From: Paenibacillus sp. 37
Lineage (GTDB): Bacteria; Bacillota; Bacilli; Paenibacillales; Paenibacillaceae
Assembly: GCF_008386395.1 (NCBI RefSeq)
Contig: NZ_CP043761.1
Coordinates: forward strand, 6,510,001 to 6,574,000
Reading direction: 5' to 3'
DNA length: 64,000 bases
Shown here: one piece after another, positions 1-8,783 of the stretch
Layout of the letters: every line of letters starts with the position of its first letter
How positions within the stretch are numbered: position 1 is the first letter of the stretch
The notes under the pieces: model-generated
Told to the model about the DNA's origin: nothing
Database searches by the model: none
What the model saw: the letters and a program-made list of their open reading frames with translations, nothing else
Position numbers and translations under genes: made by a program

Positions 1-933
1 CTCTTGGGGTTTCAACAGCTTCACGAGCGAATAACTCTTCGATGTTGAGAGCTTGGCTGCATCCGAGTTCAGGTCCACAGTTTGTCCGGAAGGGTCCATC
101 AATTGCACTTCCACCGGCTTCGAGGACATAATCGAGATGTTTGCTTCCAGCACACTGTCATTTGGCACGTTCACGGTAACTTCCTGATAACTGCCGTTTC
201 CTGTTACAGAGGGCAGCTTCACCACATTGAGTTTGGCATGATCGGCGAAGATCTCACTCAGAATCTGTGGCAGATCATCCGGCGTATCGGTAATGAATGA
301 CTTGCCTCCGGTCTGCTTCGCGAGGTCTGCGAGTGCATCCTTGTTCAACTTGCCATCCGCGTTCAGTCCTATTGTATACACCGGGATACCTTGATCCTGT
401 GCTTCCTTCACGGATTTCGCCAGATCAGCGTCGGATTGTGCCTGTGTACGGCCTTTGGTTTTGTTAAAATCATTGTTGCCATCCGCCAGCAGCACGATCA
501 TTGGCGAGTGAGACGGATCTGCACCATGATTCAGTATGTTGACGGCTTCGGCGACACCAACTGAGACATCGGTGTATGGCCCCCGGCCGAGCTGATCAAT
601 AAAATCCTTCAGGCTGCTCTTGTCCGCATCGGACTGAATCGTAAGCATAGCCTTTTCCCGCTCCACCTGATCGGTATAAGCTACAATCCCTACCTTGTCC
701 CCTTGAACGGGTAACATATCAATAAACATTTTCATGGCTTCATTACTGATCTTGTCACGGTCACTTGTATTCATTGAGTTACTTACATCGGCTACAAGTA
801 CCGCATCGATTCCGCTCGTCTGTGCCTGAGCCGCTGCAGCATGTGGCAGCAACGCCTGAGGTAGCAGTATCGTTAGAATGGCCAGCAGAACCATCGTTCC
901 GCTCAGCCAGCGTATTTTGCGTGTCCGCAGCAT
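1..933 (-). CDS. von Willebrand factor type A domain protein, exported (3' part outside window)
   Basis: The reading frame is open from an ATG at 933 to the window edge (311 codons), so the C-terminus is missing. An AAGGAG ribosome site lies about 8 bases before the ATG. Residues 1-36 form a signal peptide or N-terminal anchor (basic start, then a run of Leu/Ile). A VWA domain begins near residue 42: the MIDAS metal site is visible as DVSNS, with the later Thr (YTDVS) and Asp (LLADGNN) positions also present. VWA proteins of this kind bind ligands or cell-surface partners through a divalent metal; the target here is unknown. After the VWA domain the chain continues into a beta-rich segment (about residue 240 onward). 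Confidence 0.88.
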   Translation of the reverse strand, partial: MLRTRKIRWLSGTMVLLAILTILLPQALLPHAAAAQAQTSGIDAVLVADVSNSMNTSDRDKISNEAMKMFIDMLPVQGDKVGIVAYTDQVEREKAMLTIQSDADKSSLKDFIDQLGRGPYTDVSVGVAEAVNILNHGADPSHSPMIVLLADGNNDFNKTKGRTQAQSDADLAKSVKEAQDQGIPVYTIGLNADGKLNKDALADLAKQTGGKSFITDTPDDLPQILSEIFADHAKLNVVKLPSVTGNGSYQEVTVNVPNDSVLEANISIMSSKPVEVQLMDPSGQTVDLNSDAAKLSTSKSYSLVKLLKPQE

Positions 934-1195
934 TAGGTGTACTCCTTCACGTTTGAGATTAAAATGGGAATAGTTTATTATAGGCGTCAAGCCTTAAGGA
1001 AATCTTAACAGTCTACTAATAAATTCTGAAAAGCACCCCTATCTTGAGTTACAGTTTTGTAATGACTGACAAAAATCGACGATTTCATGCCCTGAACTGG
1101 CACAAAAGTACCAACTATGGAAATATGATATAGTTATTGCCAGCAAACTGCAATATAACAGCGCTTGTTCACCAAGCCATAGAAGGGAACGGATT

Positions 1196-1339
1196 ATGGT
1201 TACATACGGATGCCTCGCCATATTGTTTCTTTTTGTCATCATAAAGGTAATTTCACTCCAGCTTCATCGGCGAAAACCGGTCTCCCGCGAAGACACGGAT
1301 CGTACCCTCTACACTATTCTGAATGGTGAGCGTGATTGA
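1196..1339 (+). CDS. small single-pass membrane protein (47 aa)
   Basis: A short frame not usually called: ATG at 1196, TGA at 1337-1339, 47 residues. A GAAGGG ribosome site lies about 8 bases upstream. Residues 4-21 are strongly hydrophobic (CLAILFLFVIIKVISL), followed by a basic stretch (HRRK) and a polar, acidic tail, which is the pattern of a one-pass membrane protein with the tail in the cytoplasm. Its stop codon lies 2 bases before the ATG of the following zinc-ribbon membrane protein, so the two are probably co-translated. I do not recognise the family. Its reality rests on the ribosome site, the hydrophobic pattern and the tight coupling to the next gene. Confidence 0.6.
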   Translation: MVTYGCLAILFLFVIIKVISLQLHRRKPVSREDTDRTLYTILNGERD

Positions 1340-1341
1340 GC

Positions 1342-2274
1342 ATGAGTACTAAACTAGTCGTATCCATAAGACCATTTCATCGAACGACCTATGCCTATGA
1401 AAAGTTGCAAGTCTGCACACGTTGTGGCCAGTATACCTGCCTGTGGGAAGATGAGTGCACGGCCTGTGGCCGGGGTACCCTGATTTCAGTTCAGGCAAAA
1501 GCGACTTCCCGTGTGAAACGTCGAATTGCACGCGACCTGTTCATTACCCTATTGTTCGGTACAGCGGCCACCTATTTTGGTGAGGCCATAGATCAGACCA
1601 TGGCAGCGGCCAGCGTTTCCCTGTTGCTTCTGGCCTTACTGATCTTCATGCAGAAACGTTCGTTCGAGGTAGAGCAGCAGCGCGAGTTGAAGCGCACGTT
1701 GCAACAGGACGAGGAACTCATCCGTCAGGGCATCAACCGCAACTGGGCCCTGGTCGCTGAAGCCCGAAAGCAGGATGAAGCACTGGCCTATGAGATGCTT
1801 CGCGAGATCGGCTCACTCGTCTACAATGACCGGATTCGACTGCAACAGGTTGCGCTATTACAATCCTTTGTCCTGCGCAGTGATATGGATTTGCAGCTCA
1901 AACCCTTGCTGCTGCACAGCTTCGAGCGGCTGCTCGCTGAATATATCGGTGAGATTGCACGGCTCAAACCGGATTTGATCCGAGAAGACGCGATTCGTTA
2001 TATCGCTACCTATGAAGTGAACATTTTACAGCTCCACAATGGAATTCAGATACTTACAACCGTAGCTGCTGCTGCAGTGCGCAAGAGTAAATATATTGAG
2101 TTATTCCCTAGTCTTATTACCCGCTACGCCCGCTTTATGCCCAAGGATCGCTTCATGAGACTTTATCACACGATTGAACGCTACCCGAGCAAGGCACGCG
2201 GGGGATTGGCAGAGTCGGTAGGTCGGGTGTATAACGAGAAATATCGGGATCAATACGCAGATGTTCAGCTGTAG
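1342..2274 (+). CDS. zinc-ribbon and two-helix membrane protein of unknown function
   Basis: The preferred start is the ATG at 1342 (310 aa); a TTG at 1336 would overlap the preceding small gene. The N-terminus carries a zinc-ribbon-like four-cysteine site (C25xxC28 and C39xxC42). Two hydrophobic segments follow, at roughly 62-82 and 86-104. The remaining 200 residues are soluble, charged and alpha-helical, beginning with an EQQRELKRTLQQDEEL coiled-coil-like stretch. I do not recognise the family or a substrate. It follows the 47-residue membrane protein almost without gap and is closed by a terminator at 2416-2460, so the pair forms its own two-gene unit. Confidence 0.75.
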   Translation: MSTKLVVSIRPFHRTTYAYEKLQVCTRCGQYTCLWEDECTACGRGTLISVQAKATSRVKRRIARDLFITLLFGTAATYFGEAIDQTMAAASVSLLLLALLIFMQKRSFEVEQQRELKRTLQQDEELIRQGINRNWALVAEARKQDEALAYEMLREIGSLVYNDRIRLQQVALLQSFVLRSDMDLQLKPLLLHSFERLLAEYIGEIARLKPDLIREDAIRYIATYEVNILQLHNGIQILTTVAAAAVRKSKYIELFPSLITRYARFMPKDRFMRLYHTIERYPSKARGGLAESVGRVYNEKYRDQYADVQL

Positions 2275-2415
2275 GGATGATATATTGAGAAAGAAAAACG
2301 TAGTTTAGTGCAAACTCACTCCGTGTATCTAGACGAATGGAATTTCAACTACCCCTGCATGCACATCGGCAACAGGTATCAAATGTTATGATTCTAATGA
2401 TATAAGAATTCATCC

Positions 2416-2460
2416 AAAAACACCCCATCCTTAGGTCTAGGATGAGGTGTTTTGAATTTT
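2416..2460 (+). terminator. rho-independent terminator
   Basis: AAAACACC(C)CATCCT pairs with AGGATGAGGTGTTTT around a short loop, then an AT-rich stretch ending in TTTT. It closes the zinc-ribbon gene about 140 bases after its stop; the symmetric A and T tails may let it work in both directions. Confidence 0.75.
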
Positions 2461-2614
2461 ATGGCAGTCTGCCAAGTACTATGCGAAGTACATGGACAGG
2501 AAGAAAAACTAGATGGCGAATATCTAAATGGCATCTTCCATGGATCAAGCAGGCGCGCAAACAGGCACTCGCAGATGACAAAAAGAATAAGCGGAAAGAA
2601 TCATCTGTCCTGTT

Positions 2615-2651
2615 GAAAAAGGGCCGCGACGTGGTTCCGCCCGCGACCCTT
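2615..2651 (-). terminator. rho-independent terminator of the RNA helicase gene
   Basis: Read on the minus strand, AAGGGTCGCG pairs with CGCGGCCCTT (10 bp, one G-U pair), followed directly by a T run. It lies about 115 bases beyond the helicase stop codon. Confidence 0.8.
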
Positions 2652-2694
2652 GATCTGAGGGTTCGATACATCTGTACCCGACCCCTTTCCTACG

Positions 2695-2759
2695 TGCCAT
2701 GCCAAACGCTGTGGCATGGCATAGTGCCTGCGCAAGTGCGGCTGCATCGCCGCTTGCGC
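2695..2759 (-). other. two hairpins in the helicase 3' untranslated region
   Basis: Between the helicase stop (2767) and its terminator lie two strong stems: GCGCAAG/CTTGCGC with an inner CGGC/GCCG at 2730-2759, and a perfect 10-bp inverted repeat TGCCATGCCA/TGGCATGGCA at 2695-2721. Neither is followed by a T run, so they look like transcript structure and not terminators. The function is unknown. Confidence 0.55.
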
Positions 2760-2766
2760 CAAGGCT

Positions 2767-4374
2767 TTACCGTCCGCGACGAGAATCGCGACGGTCGCCC
2801 TTCGCCGGTCCGCGTCCTGCGGATTCCGGACGGCGAGAGCCTTCGCTGCTGCGCCCGGAGGTACGCTTGTCGGCGCTACGGCCAGCCCAGCCGCTGCTAG
2901 CTGCACCACGTCCGCCTTGGCCCGCTGCACTGCGACTGCTGTCGCTGCTGCGCGCGGAACCACGACCTGCGCTGCGCTCGTCGCCACTGCGACCCGCACC
3001 GCGTCCACCTTGACCTGCTGCTCCGCGACTGCTGTCGCTGCTGCGGCCACCGCTACGACCACCACTGCGTCCGCCTTCACTGCGTCCACCTTCGCCTCCG
3101 CGGGAACCACGACCTCCACGTCCGCCATCTCTGCGATCGTTACGGCCTGCACCCCGACGTGCGCTTCCTGTTCCGGAAGAGCGTCCGCCTGAACGTTCGT
3201 CATCACCCTGACTGTTGATGGAACGTCTAGCTGCTCCAGTTGAAGCAATTGGACCTTCGCTTGTCCACTGGATACGGGACAACTTCTGGTCAATACCTTG
3301 TTCAATACGTGCAAGTTCCGGTCTGTCATGTTCTGTTGCAAACGTTACAGCAAGACCTGTACCACCTGCACGGCCCGTACGACCGATCCGGTGAATATAA
3401 CTTTCCGCATCATGCGGCATATCGTAGTTAAATACATGCGTAACGCCTTCAACATCAAGTCCACGTGCAGCTACATCTGTAGCAACCAGCACTTGCAGTT
3501 TGGCATCACGGAACGCTTTCATTACGTTCTCACGCTTGGATTGGGACAGGTCTCCATGAAGTTCATCACTTGCATAACCTGCTTCACGCAGATCTTGGTT
3601 CAGCTTGGATGCACGACGCTTGGTCCGGCAGAAAATAATCGCCAAGTATGGGCGATACGTATCAATCATGCCCCGAAGCGCTTCAAGCTTGCCGCTATCC
3701 GTACATTCCAGTACCTGCTGACGAATCTGTTTGATCGGAATAACAGATTGAGAAGATACCTTCACATCTTCCGGATCTTTCATGTAGGTCTTCGCCAGGT
3801 TGCGAATGCCCTTAGGCATCGTTGCTGAGAACAGCATTGTCTGACGTTTATGTGGGAGCTCGCTAAGGATCGTCTCCACATCGTCCAGGAAGCCCATGTG
3901 CAACATTTGGTCGGCTTCATCCAGCACCAGTTTTTTCACATTATCCAGCTTCAACGTGCCACGGCGCAAGTGATCCAGCAGACGACCCGGTGTACCAATA
4001 ACGATCTGGGTACCGTTCTGCAATTTACGCAGTTGCTTGTCCACATCCTGCCCGCCGTATACGGCAAGCACATGCAGTTTATCGTCGTTTGCCGTGAGCT
4101 TTTTTGCTTCTTCCGTAATTTGCAGCGCAAGCTCACGCGTAGGCGCAATAATCAACGCTTGTGGCGAACGGTCGGATACATTAATTTTCTGAATAATCGG
4201 CAGCAAAAATGCCAGCGTTTTCCCTGTTCCTGTCTGTGCCTCGGCGATAATATCGCGTCCACCCAGCAGTACCGGAATCGAACGCTCCTGTACCGGAGTC
4301 GGCACGGCGATGCCCTGATGTTTCAGGATCTCGCACCATTCCGGGCGAATGCCCAGTTGTTCAAAGTTTGCCAA
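2767..4374 (-). CDS. DEAD-box ATP-dependent RNA helicase with long Arg/Gly-rich tail
   Basis: An RNA helicase that unwinds RNA duplexes with ATP, typically in ribosome assembly, mRNA decay and cold adaptation. The order of motifs is complete: Q motif (PTPVQ), Walker A AQTGTGKT at 46-53, DEAD at 152-155, SAT at 183-185 and HRIGRTGR in the second RecA domain. From about residue 385 to 535 the chain is a low-complexity basic tail of SGGR, RGG and GGRG units, an RNA-binding type of tail seen in CshA/DeaD-like proteins. The start is a TTG at 4374 with GAGGTG seven bases upstream. The tail is GC-rich and repetitive, so large spurious frames appear on the opposite strand. CshA-like is my best family guess; a precise name is uncertain. 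Confidence 0.95.
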   Translation of the reverse strand: MANFEQLGIRPEWCEILKHQGIAVPTPVQERSIPVLLGGRDIIAEAQTGTGKTLAFLLPIIQKINVSDRSPQALIIAPTRELALQITEEAKKLTANDDKLHVLAVYGGQDVDKQLRKLQNGTQIVIGTPGRLLDHLRRGTLKLDNVKKLVLDEADQMLHMGFLDDVETILSELPHKRQTMLFSATMPKGIRNLAKTYMKDPEDVKVSSQSVIPIKQIRQQVLECTDSGKLEALRGMIDTYRPYLAIIFCRTKRRASKLNQDLREAGYASDELHGDLSQSKRENVMKAFRDAKLQVLVATDVAARGLDVEGVTHVFNYDMPHDAESYIHRIGRTGRAGGTGLAVTFATEHDRPELARIEQGIDQKLSRIQWTSEGPIASTGAARRSINSQGDDERSGGRSSGTGSARRGAGRNDRRDGGRGGRGSRGGEGGRSEGGRSGGRSGGRSSDSSRGAAGQGGRGAGRSGDERSAGRGSARSSDSSRSAAGQGGRGAASSGWAGRSADKRTSGRSSEGSRRPESAGRGPAKGDRRDSRRGR

Positions 4375-4519
4375 TCGTTACACCTCTGTATATTCATTTA
4401 GATAAGTCCATTTCATAATGACTCAGTATCAGTATCTGCCATCAAGACTAGTTTTCCTTATATCAATCATGATTATGAAATGAATTTTTTAAAAAGCAAT
4501 CCACTCGTTGCTCTTCTTC

Positions 4520-4549
4520 TCCATACCCTGTAGTTTACACGTTAGTCAA
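4520..4549 (-). promoter_or_regulatory. candidate sigma-A promoter of the helicase gene
   Basis: On the minus strand TTGACT is followed 18 bases later by TATGGA. This implies an untranslated leader of about 140 bases before the TTG start, which is common for cold-inducible helicases. Prediction from hexamers only. Confidence 0.4.
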
Positions 4550-4713
4550 GCAAAACAAAAGGGGATACAGCGTTACCCCCTAACTTGTAGCACAAAATTC
4601 CAAGATCAGCGTAACTTGTATCGACCAAGTGACTTTAAATCGAGTAGTAAGAGACTCTAGATCTGCCTTCAGGTTGCTGATCTGTGGATATGACCTAGCA
4701 TGCCTCAGGCTCT

Positions 4714-4768
4714 AATAAAAAACAGCGACGCCCTCTCCCCGATTTCCGGGAAAGGTGCGCCGCTGATT
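4714..4768 (-). terminator. rho-independent terminator of the SulP gene
   Basis: On the minus strand CAGCGGCGC pairs with GCGTCGCTG (one mismatch), with a T6 run straight after. It lies about 50 bases after the SulP stop and separates it from the helicase promoter. Confidence 0.75.
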
Positions 4769-4820
4769 ATAAATTATCTTTTTATGTTATCTATTCGTTG
4801 TTTACTTCGTTCCAACCAAG

Positions 4821-6272
4821 TTACGAACCGTGCCCGCCTGCTGTCGCAAATCCACTCCGTTCAAGAATACGAGAGCTTTCCTCGTTTAACCCGCGCAGGT
4901 GCACGGTTTTGCCCAGCTTCGCGTATTTGAACTTCACTTTGCCGATAGCCACAACCGCGGTATTATCCCAGATATGTGACCCTCCGAAATCAATCGTGAT
5001 TTCCTTCGGATCGGCCTCTGCATCGAACTCCTCCACAAAGCGGGACGAGGAACCAAAGAAGATTGGTCCGTGAACCCGATATACTTTCTGCCCTTGCTCT
5101 TGGCTCGCCTGTACGTGGATCTTGGTCTGTTTCCAGCCAAAATGCAGCACACTGAGCACAACGCCGACCATAACCCCGATCGACAGATCGTGGGTATAGA
5201 CTACAATCGCCACCGTCACGATCATCACAAAGGCTTCCGCGCGCGGCACGCGAGTTATATTTTTGATAGAACTCCAGTCGAATGTCCCGATACACACCAT
5301 AAACATTACACCGACGAGCGCCCCCATCGGTACCTGTTTCACCACACCGCTAAACAGCAGCAACAGGATCGCGAGAAACGCACCCGCAGTAAACGTAGAT
5401 AATCTTCCACGTCCGCCAGATTTCACATTAATGACGGATTGCCCAATCATCGCACAGCCGCCCATCCCACCAAACAAACCGTTCACAAAATTCGCGATAC
5501 CCTGACCACGTACTTCACGGTTCTTGCTGCTCTTGGTCTCGGTCATCTCATCCACGATGGTTGCGGTCAGCAGAGATTCCAGCAAACCAACCAGTGCCAT
5601 GGTGAATGAATAAGGCAGCAGAATCATCAGCGTGTCCCAGGTCCACGAAATATTTGGCAAGTGGAACATCGGCAGAGTGCTCGTTATATTTCCCATATTA
5701 CCTACCGTTCTTACGTCCAGATGGAACACCACGGTAATAATCGTCATCACGATAATTGCAATCAGTGGAGCTGGAACGCCTTTGAAAAACCGTGGCAAAA
5801 TATATACGATCGCCAGCGTGCCCGCCACCATCGCATACATTATCCAGTTCGCTCCCGTGAAGTGGGTTAACTGCGCCATAAAGATGAGTATAGCCAGCGC
5901 GTTAACAAATCCCGTCAGTACCGAATGAGGCACAAACGTAATAAACCGTCCAACCTTAAATATGCCCAGCAGAAACTGAATAATGCCCGTCAAAATCGTC
6001 GCTGCAAAAAGATATTCCACGCCATAATCCTTGACGAGTCCAACCATCAGTACCGCCATGGCACCTGTTGCCGCAGAGATCATGCCTGGTCTTCCACCTG
6101 CAATTGAGATCACAATCGCAATCGTAATCGAAGCGTATAATCCGACCATCGGATCAACACCTGCAATGATGGAGAAAGCAATGGCTTCCGGAATTAACGC
6201 CAGCGCTACCGTAATGCCTGCCAGCACGTCTCCGCGAATGTTGCCAAACCATTGTTGTTTTAAAGTATTCAT
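4821..6272 (-). CDS. SulP family inorganic anion transporter with STAS domain
   Basis: A membrane transporter of the SulP/SLC26 family, which moves sulfate, bicarbonate or related anions. At 483 residues it is full length for a short bacterial SulP. The N-terminus shows the family motif region ([26 protein letters not shown] written in parts: [23 protein letters not shown]), followed by some ten to twelve hydrophobic segments to about residue 375. A C-terminal STAS domain (about 390-475) starts with [18 protein letters not shown] lies about 11 bases before the ATG. It is a single-gene unit with its own terminator. The substrate cannot be told from sequence. Confidence 0.92.
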   Translation of the reverse strand: MNTLKQQWFGNIRGDVLAGITVALALIPEAIAFSIIAGVDPMVGLYASITIAIVISIAGGRPGMISAATGAMAVLMVGLVKDYGVEYLFAATILTGIIQFLLGIFKVGRFITFVPHSVLTGFVNALAILIFMAQLTHFTGANWIMYAMVAGTLAIVYILPRFFKGVPAPLIAIIVMTIITVVFHLDVRTVGNMGNITSTLPMFHLPNISWTWDTLMILLPYSFTMALVGLLESLLTATIVDEMTETKSSKNREVRGQGIANFVNGLFGGMGGCAMIGQSVINVKSGGRGRLSTFTAGAFLAILLLLFSGVVKQVPMGALVGVMFMVCIGTFDWSSIKNITRVPRAEAFVMIVTVAIVVYTHDLSIGVMVGVVLSVLHFGWKQTKIHVQASQEQGQKVYRVHGPIFFGSSSRFVEEFDAEADPKEITIDFGGSHIWDNTAVVAIGKVKFKYAKLGKTVHLRGLNEESSRILERSGFATAGGHGS

Positions 6273-7069
6273 ATGTTCTTGCCGTTCCTCCTACGTGTAT
6301 CAACTCAATTTGTCTTATCACCTGATGGGTAACGATACGGTTCATCACTGACCCATTACAACAGACAGCACAAATAGCAGAATGCTGTTCGCAAAATTCA
6401 TCTAATCGTGGTTAAATAATATCCTTTCTACAGTATAATCAATTCCGCGTACTTCACTGTTCCCAAGCTTGATCTTGGCCTGTACCTCAAATTGCGAATC
6501 CGGAATCTTTTAGCATGAGAGTTAGGCTATCCAACATTATTTCTGAACATGCCCCATCCGTTCCTATGTGTTTCGCTTGCTTCCGTCCAAATCCGTTTTC
6601 TTTTCCTTGCCTTCAGGGCGTCATGAACAGAGCATGACACCTATAGTTTTCCCCTCTCAGAAAAACTGGGTCCGTTAATGTACTGACCTATTATTATAAC
6701 TATAGGATGTAATATGTACTAACACTATTAAGCTGAAAAAATAATATCATACCTCTTAAATTCTAATTTTTTTGTTAATTTACTCAAAAATACTCTATTT
6801 TGAACAAAATAATACCAAGCAGTTCCCATTGCAGGATATATCAGCGAGGATGTTAGTTATTCACCCTTGTAGATCCCATAAACAAAAAAACCTTGCTTGT
6901 TTGGTAACACGGAAGAGTCACCAACCATGCCAACAAGAAAGGTATAAAGAAGCTCTCCCGCTTTATCGCTGATTATGTGCTGATGTATAGTGGTTTCACA
7001 CAGGCTCCATTGCTGGCATCGTCATTCATGCTTCGTTGCTTCCTTAACTTCAGTTGCATATAACAACGT
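6273..7069. other. 797-base stretch without a convincing gene
   Basis: This holds the upstream region of the SulP gene and the 3' end of the lasso operon. All frames here are short and lack ribosome sites. A long leader for SulP is possible, but I recognise no riboswitch class in it and no clear terminator for the lasso operon. Confidence 0.5.
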
Positions 7070-8284
7070 TCACTTTTTGTTTGGAGTATTTTGGGGCCGA
7101 CGTGACAACAATGTCGAGTATTCAGTAATAAAAGCCTTATAGCTCGAGCTGACTTCCAGTTTTCGGTACATATTGACCTTTTCCGTAAAGCGATAGACAT
7201 CCTTGCTCGGAAAATAAATGCTCATTCCTTCTCCCTTGGGGTGTTCAGGAGACTTCATGTTATAAACAACCGCTTTTTGAATTGTTTTTTTGACGCGGTC
7301 CGCCTCGGTCTCAGCTTTCATTCTTTTGCCGATCAAGGTAAACAAATCAGCAAGATCCACCAAATCGGCCTCGTCCGCATAATCCTCGGCTTGATCCCGG
7401 GCTTTTCTCAAATGACTTATTCCCTTTGTCATAGCTTGGGGCTCTAACAATCTTTTGCTGAATGACTCGACTGCCCTCATAACCTCTTCCATCCGATCCA
7501 GTCGAATGATTGATTGCTGAAGGTCCTCCTCTTCGCCGTTTTCCTTCGACTGTTCCAGATATCCTTGAGCAATAGTTCTGCCCAACTCAAGGGTGGAAAT
7601 CCCGGGCTTTTCTTGAACTGCCTTCAGCATTTTTGTATAATCCCACCCATTCTGATTCGTGTAATCGACAGAGGCAAGCATATATTCCCCATAGTTCCTA
7701 AGTGCATAGGCCACCTCCACACTTGCCATTTTGCAATTATCGAAGCCAATGAGTTCAAATTTAATTCCCGTTTCGTTATAGGCGCGTCCAATTCCTTTTT
7801 GAAGCTCGGTCAAGCTCATTTTTTTATTTCCATAGTGCTCGTCGCCGCCGTATCCATCGATCGGTCCAAGACCGTGCCCCCAGAACATAAGCACATGCTT
7901 CCGAGCTGGATATTCACGGGTTCCCCAGCGAATGAAATCTGTAAGGGAATTGGATGTATCCATATTTTGTGAGCCTGCGTTATCCAGAAGGGCCAACCTC
8001 CCCTTTTCAACACGCCATCGTTGATTCAGACCGGACTCAATGGACGAATGGTCCCAGCTTCGAGCCCCTCCTGTCTGAACAACAACATTTACATTGCTGG
8101 AAGAGCCTACACTCATCATTTCCTTCAAGTCATCGCTTGCCATATGAAAATCACTTTCCATATCTGAGCCAATCATATAGATGAGAAAGGTGTAATCGGC
8201 CTGCCGATCGGATGCTTTTAGTTCAGATATAGGAAGAAACGAGACAAGCAGAATGAACACAAACAGCTGTATTGTTCTTTTCAT
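7070..8284 (-). CDS. secreted clostripain-like cysteine peptidase (family C11) in the lasso operon
   Basis: Family C11 peptidases cut after Arg or Lys. From the preferred ATG at 8284 (AAGGAGGG upstream) the protein has 404 residues. It begins with a signal peptide (MKRTIQLFVFILL...ELKA, residues 1-24), so it should act outside the membrane. The catalytic dyad is visible: His137 in FWGHG and Cys184 in GFDNCKMAS. The gene starts 23 bases after the acetyltransferase stop and is the last gene of the lasso peptide operon, without a terminator in between. A basic peptide product with many Lys/Arg residues and a peptidase of this specificity in one operon invites a link (tail trimming, turnover, or leader debris), but that is inference. 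It is not part of the standard lasso toolkit. Confidence 0.87.
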   Translation of the reverse strand: MKRTIQLFVFILLVSFLPISELKASDRQADYTFLIYMIGSDMESDFHMASDDLKEMMSVGSSSNVNVVVQTGGARSWDHSSIESGLNQRWRVEKGRLALLDNAGSQNMDTSNSLTDFIRWGTREYPARKHVLMFWGHGLGPIDGYGGDEHYGNKKMSLTELQKGIGRAYNETGIKFELIGFDNCKMASVEVAYALRNYGEYMLASVDYTNQNGWDYTKMLKAVQEKPGISTLELGRTIAQGYLEQSKENGEEEDLQQSIIRLDRMEEVMRAVESFSKRLLEPQAMTKGISHLRKARDQAEDYADEADLVDLADLFTLIGKRMKAETEADRVKKTIQKAVVYNMKSPEHPKGEGMSIYFPSKDVYRFTEKVNMYRKLEVSSSYKAFITEYSTLLSRRPQNTPNKK

Positions 8285-8307
8285 TGCCATCCCTCCTTGT
8301 TTCCGCT

Positions 8308-8769
8308 CTACACTTTAATATTAGCGATATGCCATAAAGAAAAATAACCGTCTTCATCGGGAGCTTCGTTCTCCAGTACAAAACCAGTAGACTGAAAACA
8401 CTTCAAACAAGCAGCGTTGTCAGCTTCAATTCCGGCGTACCATTTATGGATCGTTTCCAGTTTGGGAAGCTGCATAGCTTTTTCAACCACTGCTCTGCCG
8501 TAGCCCCTGCCTCGAACCGACGGATCGACAACGATGGCAATGCTTCCCGTATTCTGCTCCTCCTGCTCAATCATAATTACACCTACGGCTTTACCCTCCG
8601 AGAACGCTACCCACACGTCATAACCAGGATGCTGCTCCACGTGCTGATGCCACTCGTCTAAAGGAAGCATTCCCTCCAAGCGCCGATGAACCTCTGCATC
8701 CTTAAACCACTCCTCCAGCATCGCCAGATCTCTTACCGTAAACGGTCGCAAATTGTCAATCACGCTCAT
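8308..8769 (-). CDS. GNAT family N-acetyltransferase of the lasso peptide operon
   Basis: Transfers an acetyl group from acetyl-CoA to an amine. It has 153 residues and one GNAT fold; the acetyl-CoA loop is visible as VDPSVRGRGYGRAVV (R86-x-x-G-x-G). The C-terminal part shows the usual N-x-x-A-x-x-x-F-x-x-x-G-F pattern (NAACLKCFQSTGF). The start has AGAGGTGAG six bases upstream. It follows the second ABC exporter by 14 bases. The lasso core has five lysines and a free Arg/Lys-rich tail, so the obvious substrates are lysine amines of the peptide. Two readings exist: a resistance enzyme that disarms product inside the producer (my recollection of the lariocidin system), or a tailoring enzyme as in albusnodin. 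Confidence 0.88.
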   Translation of the reverse strand: MSVIDNLRPFTVRDLAMLEEWFKDAEVHRRLEGMLPLDEWHQHVEQHPGYDVWVAFSEGKAVGVIMIEQEEQNTGSIAIVVDPSVRGRGYGRAVVEKAMQLPKLETIHKWYAGIEADNAACLKCFQSTGFVLENEAPDEDGYFSLWHIANIKV

Positions 8770-8783
8770 TTCATCTCACCTCT

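Noticed and set aside
1039..1242. 67-residue minus-strand frame
   Set aside because: Overlaps the better supported small membrane protein on the plus strand; no ribosome site.
2601..3341. Ala/Val-rich frame of 246 residues overlapping the helicase tail
   Set aside because: Another frame of the GC-rich, repetitive Arg/Gly tail of the helicase; composition is an artefact, and there is no ribosome site.
4556..4580. GGGG/CCCC hairpin in the helicase leader
   Set aside because: Only four pairs hold before mismatches; not convincing.
6273..6720. Possible riboswitch upstream of the SulP gene
   Set aside because: The long leader invites it, but I could not match it to any class I know, and no terminator or ribosome-site switch is evident.
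7070..8284. C11 peptidase as lasso isopeptidase
   Set aside because: Known lasso isopeptidases are serine-type and cytosolic; this is a secreted Cys peptidase, so the name is not justified.
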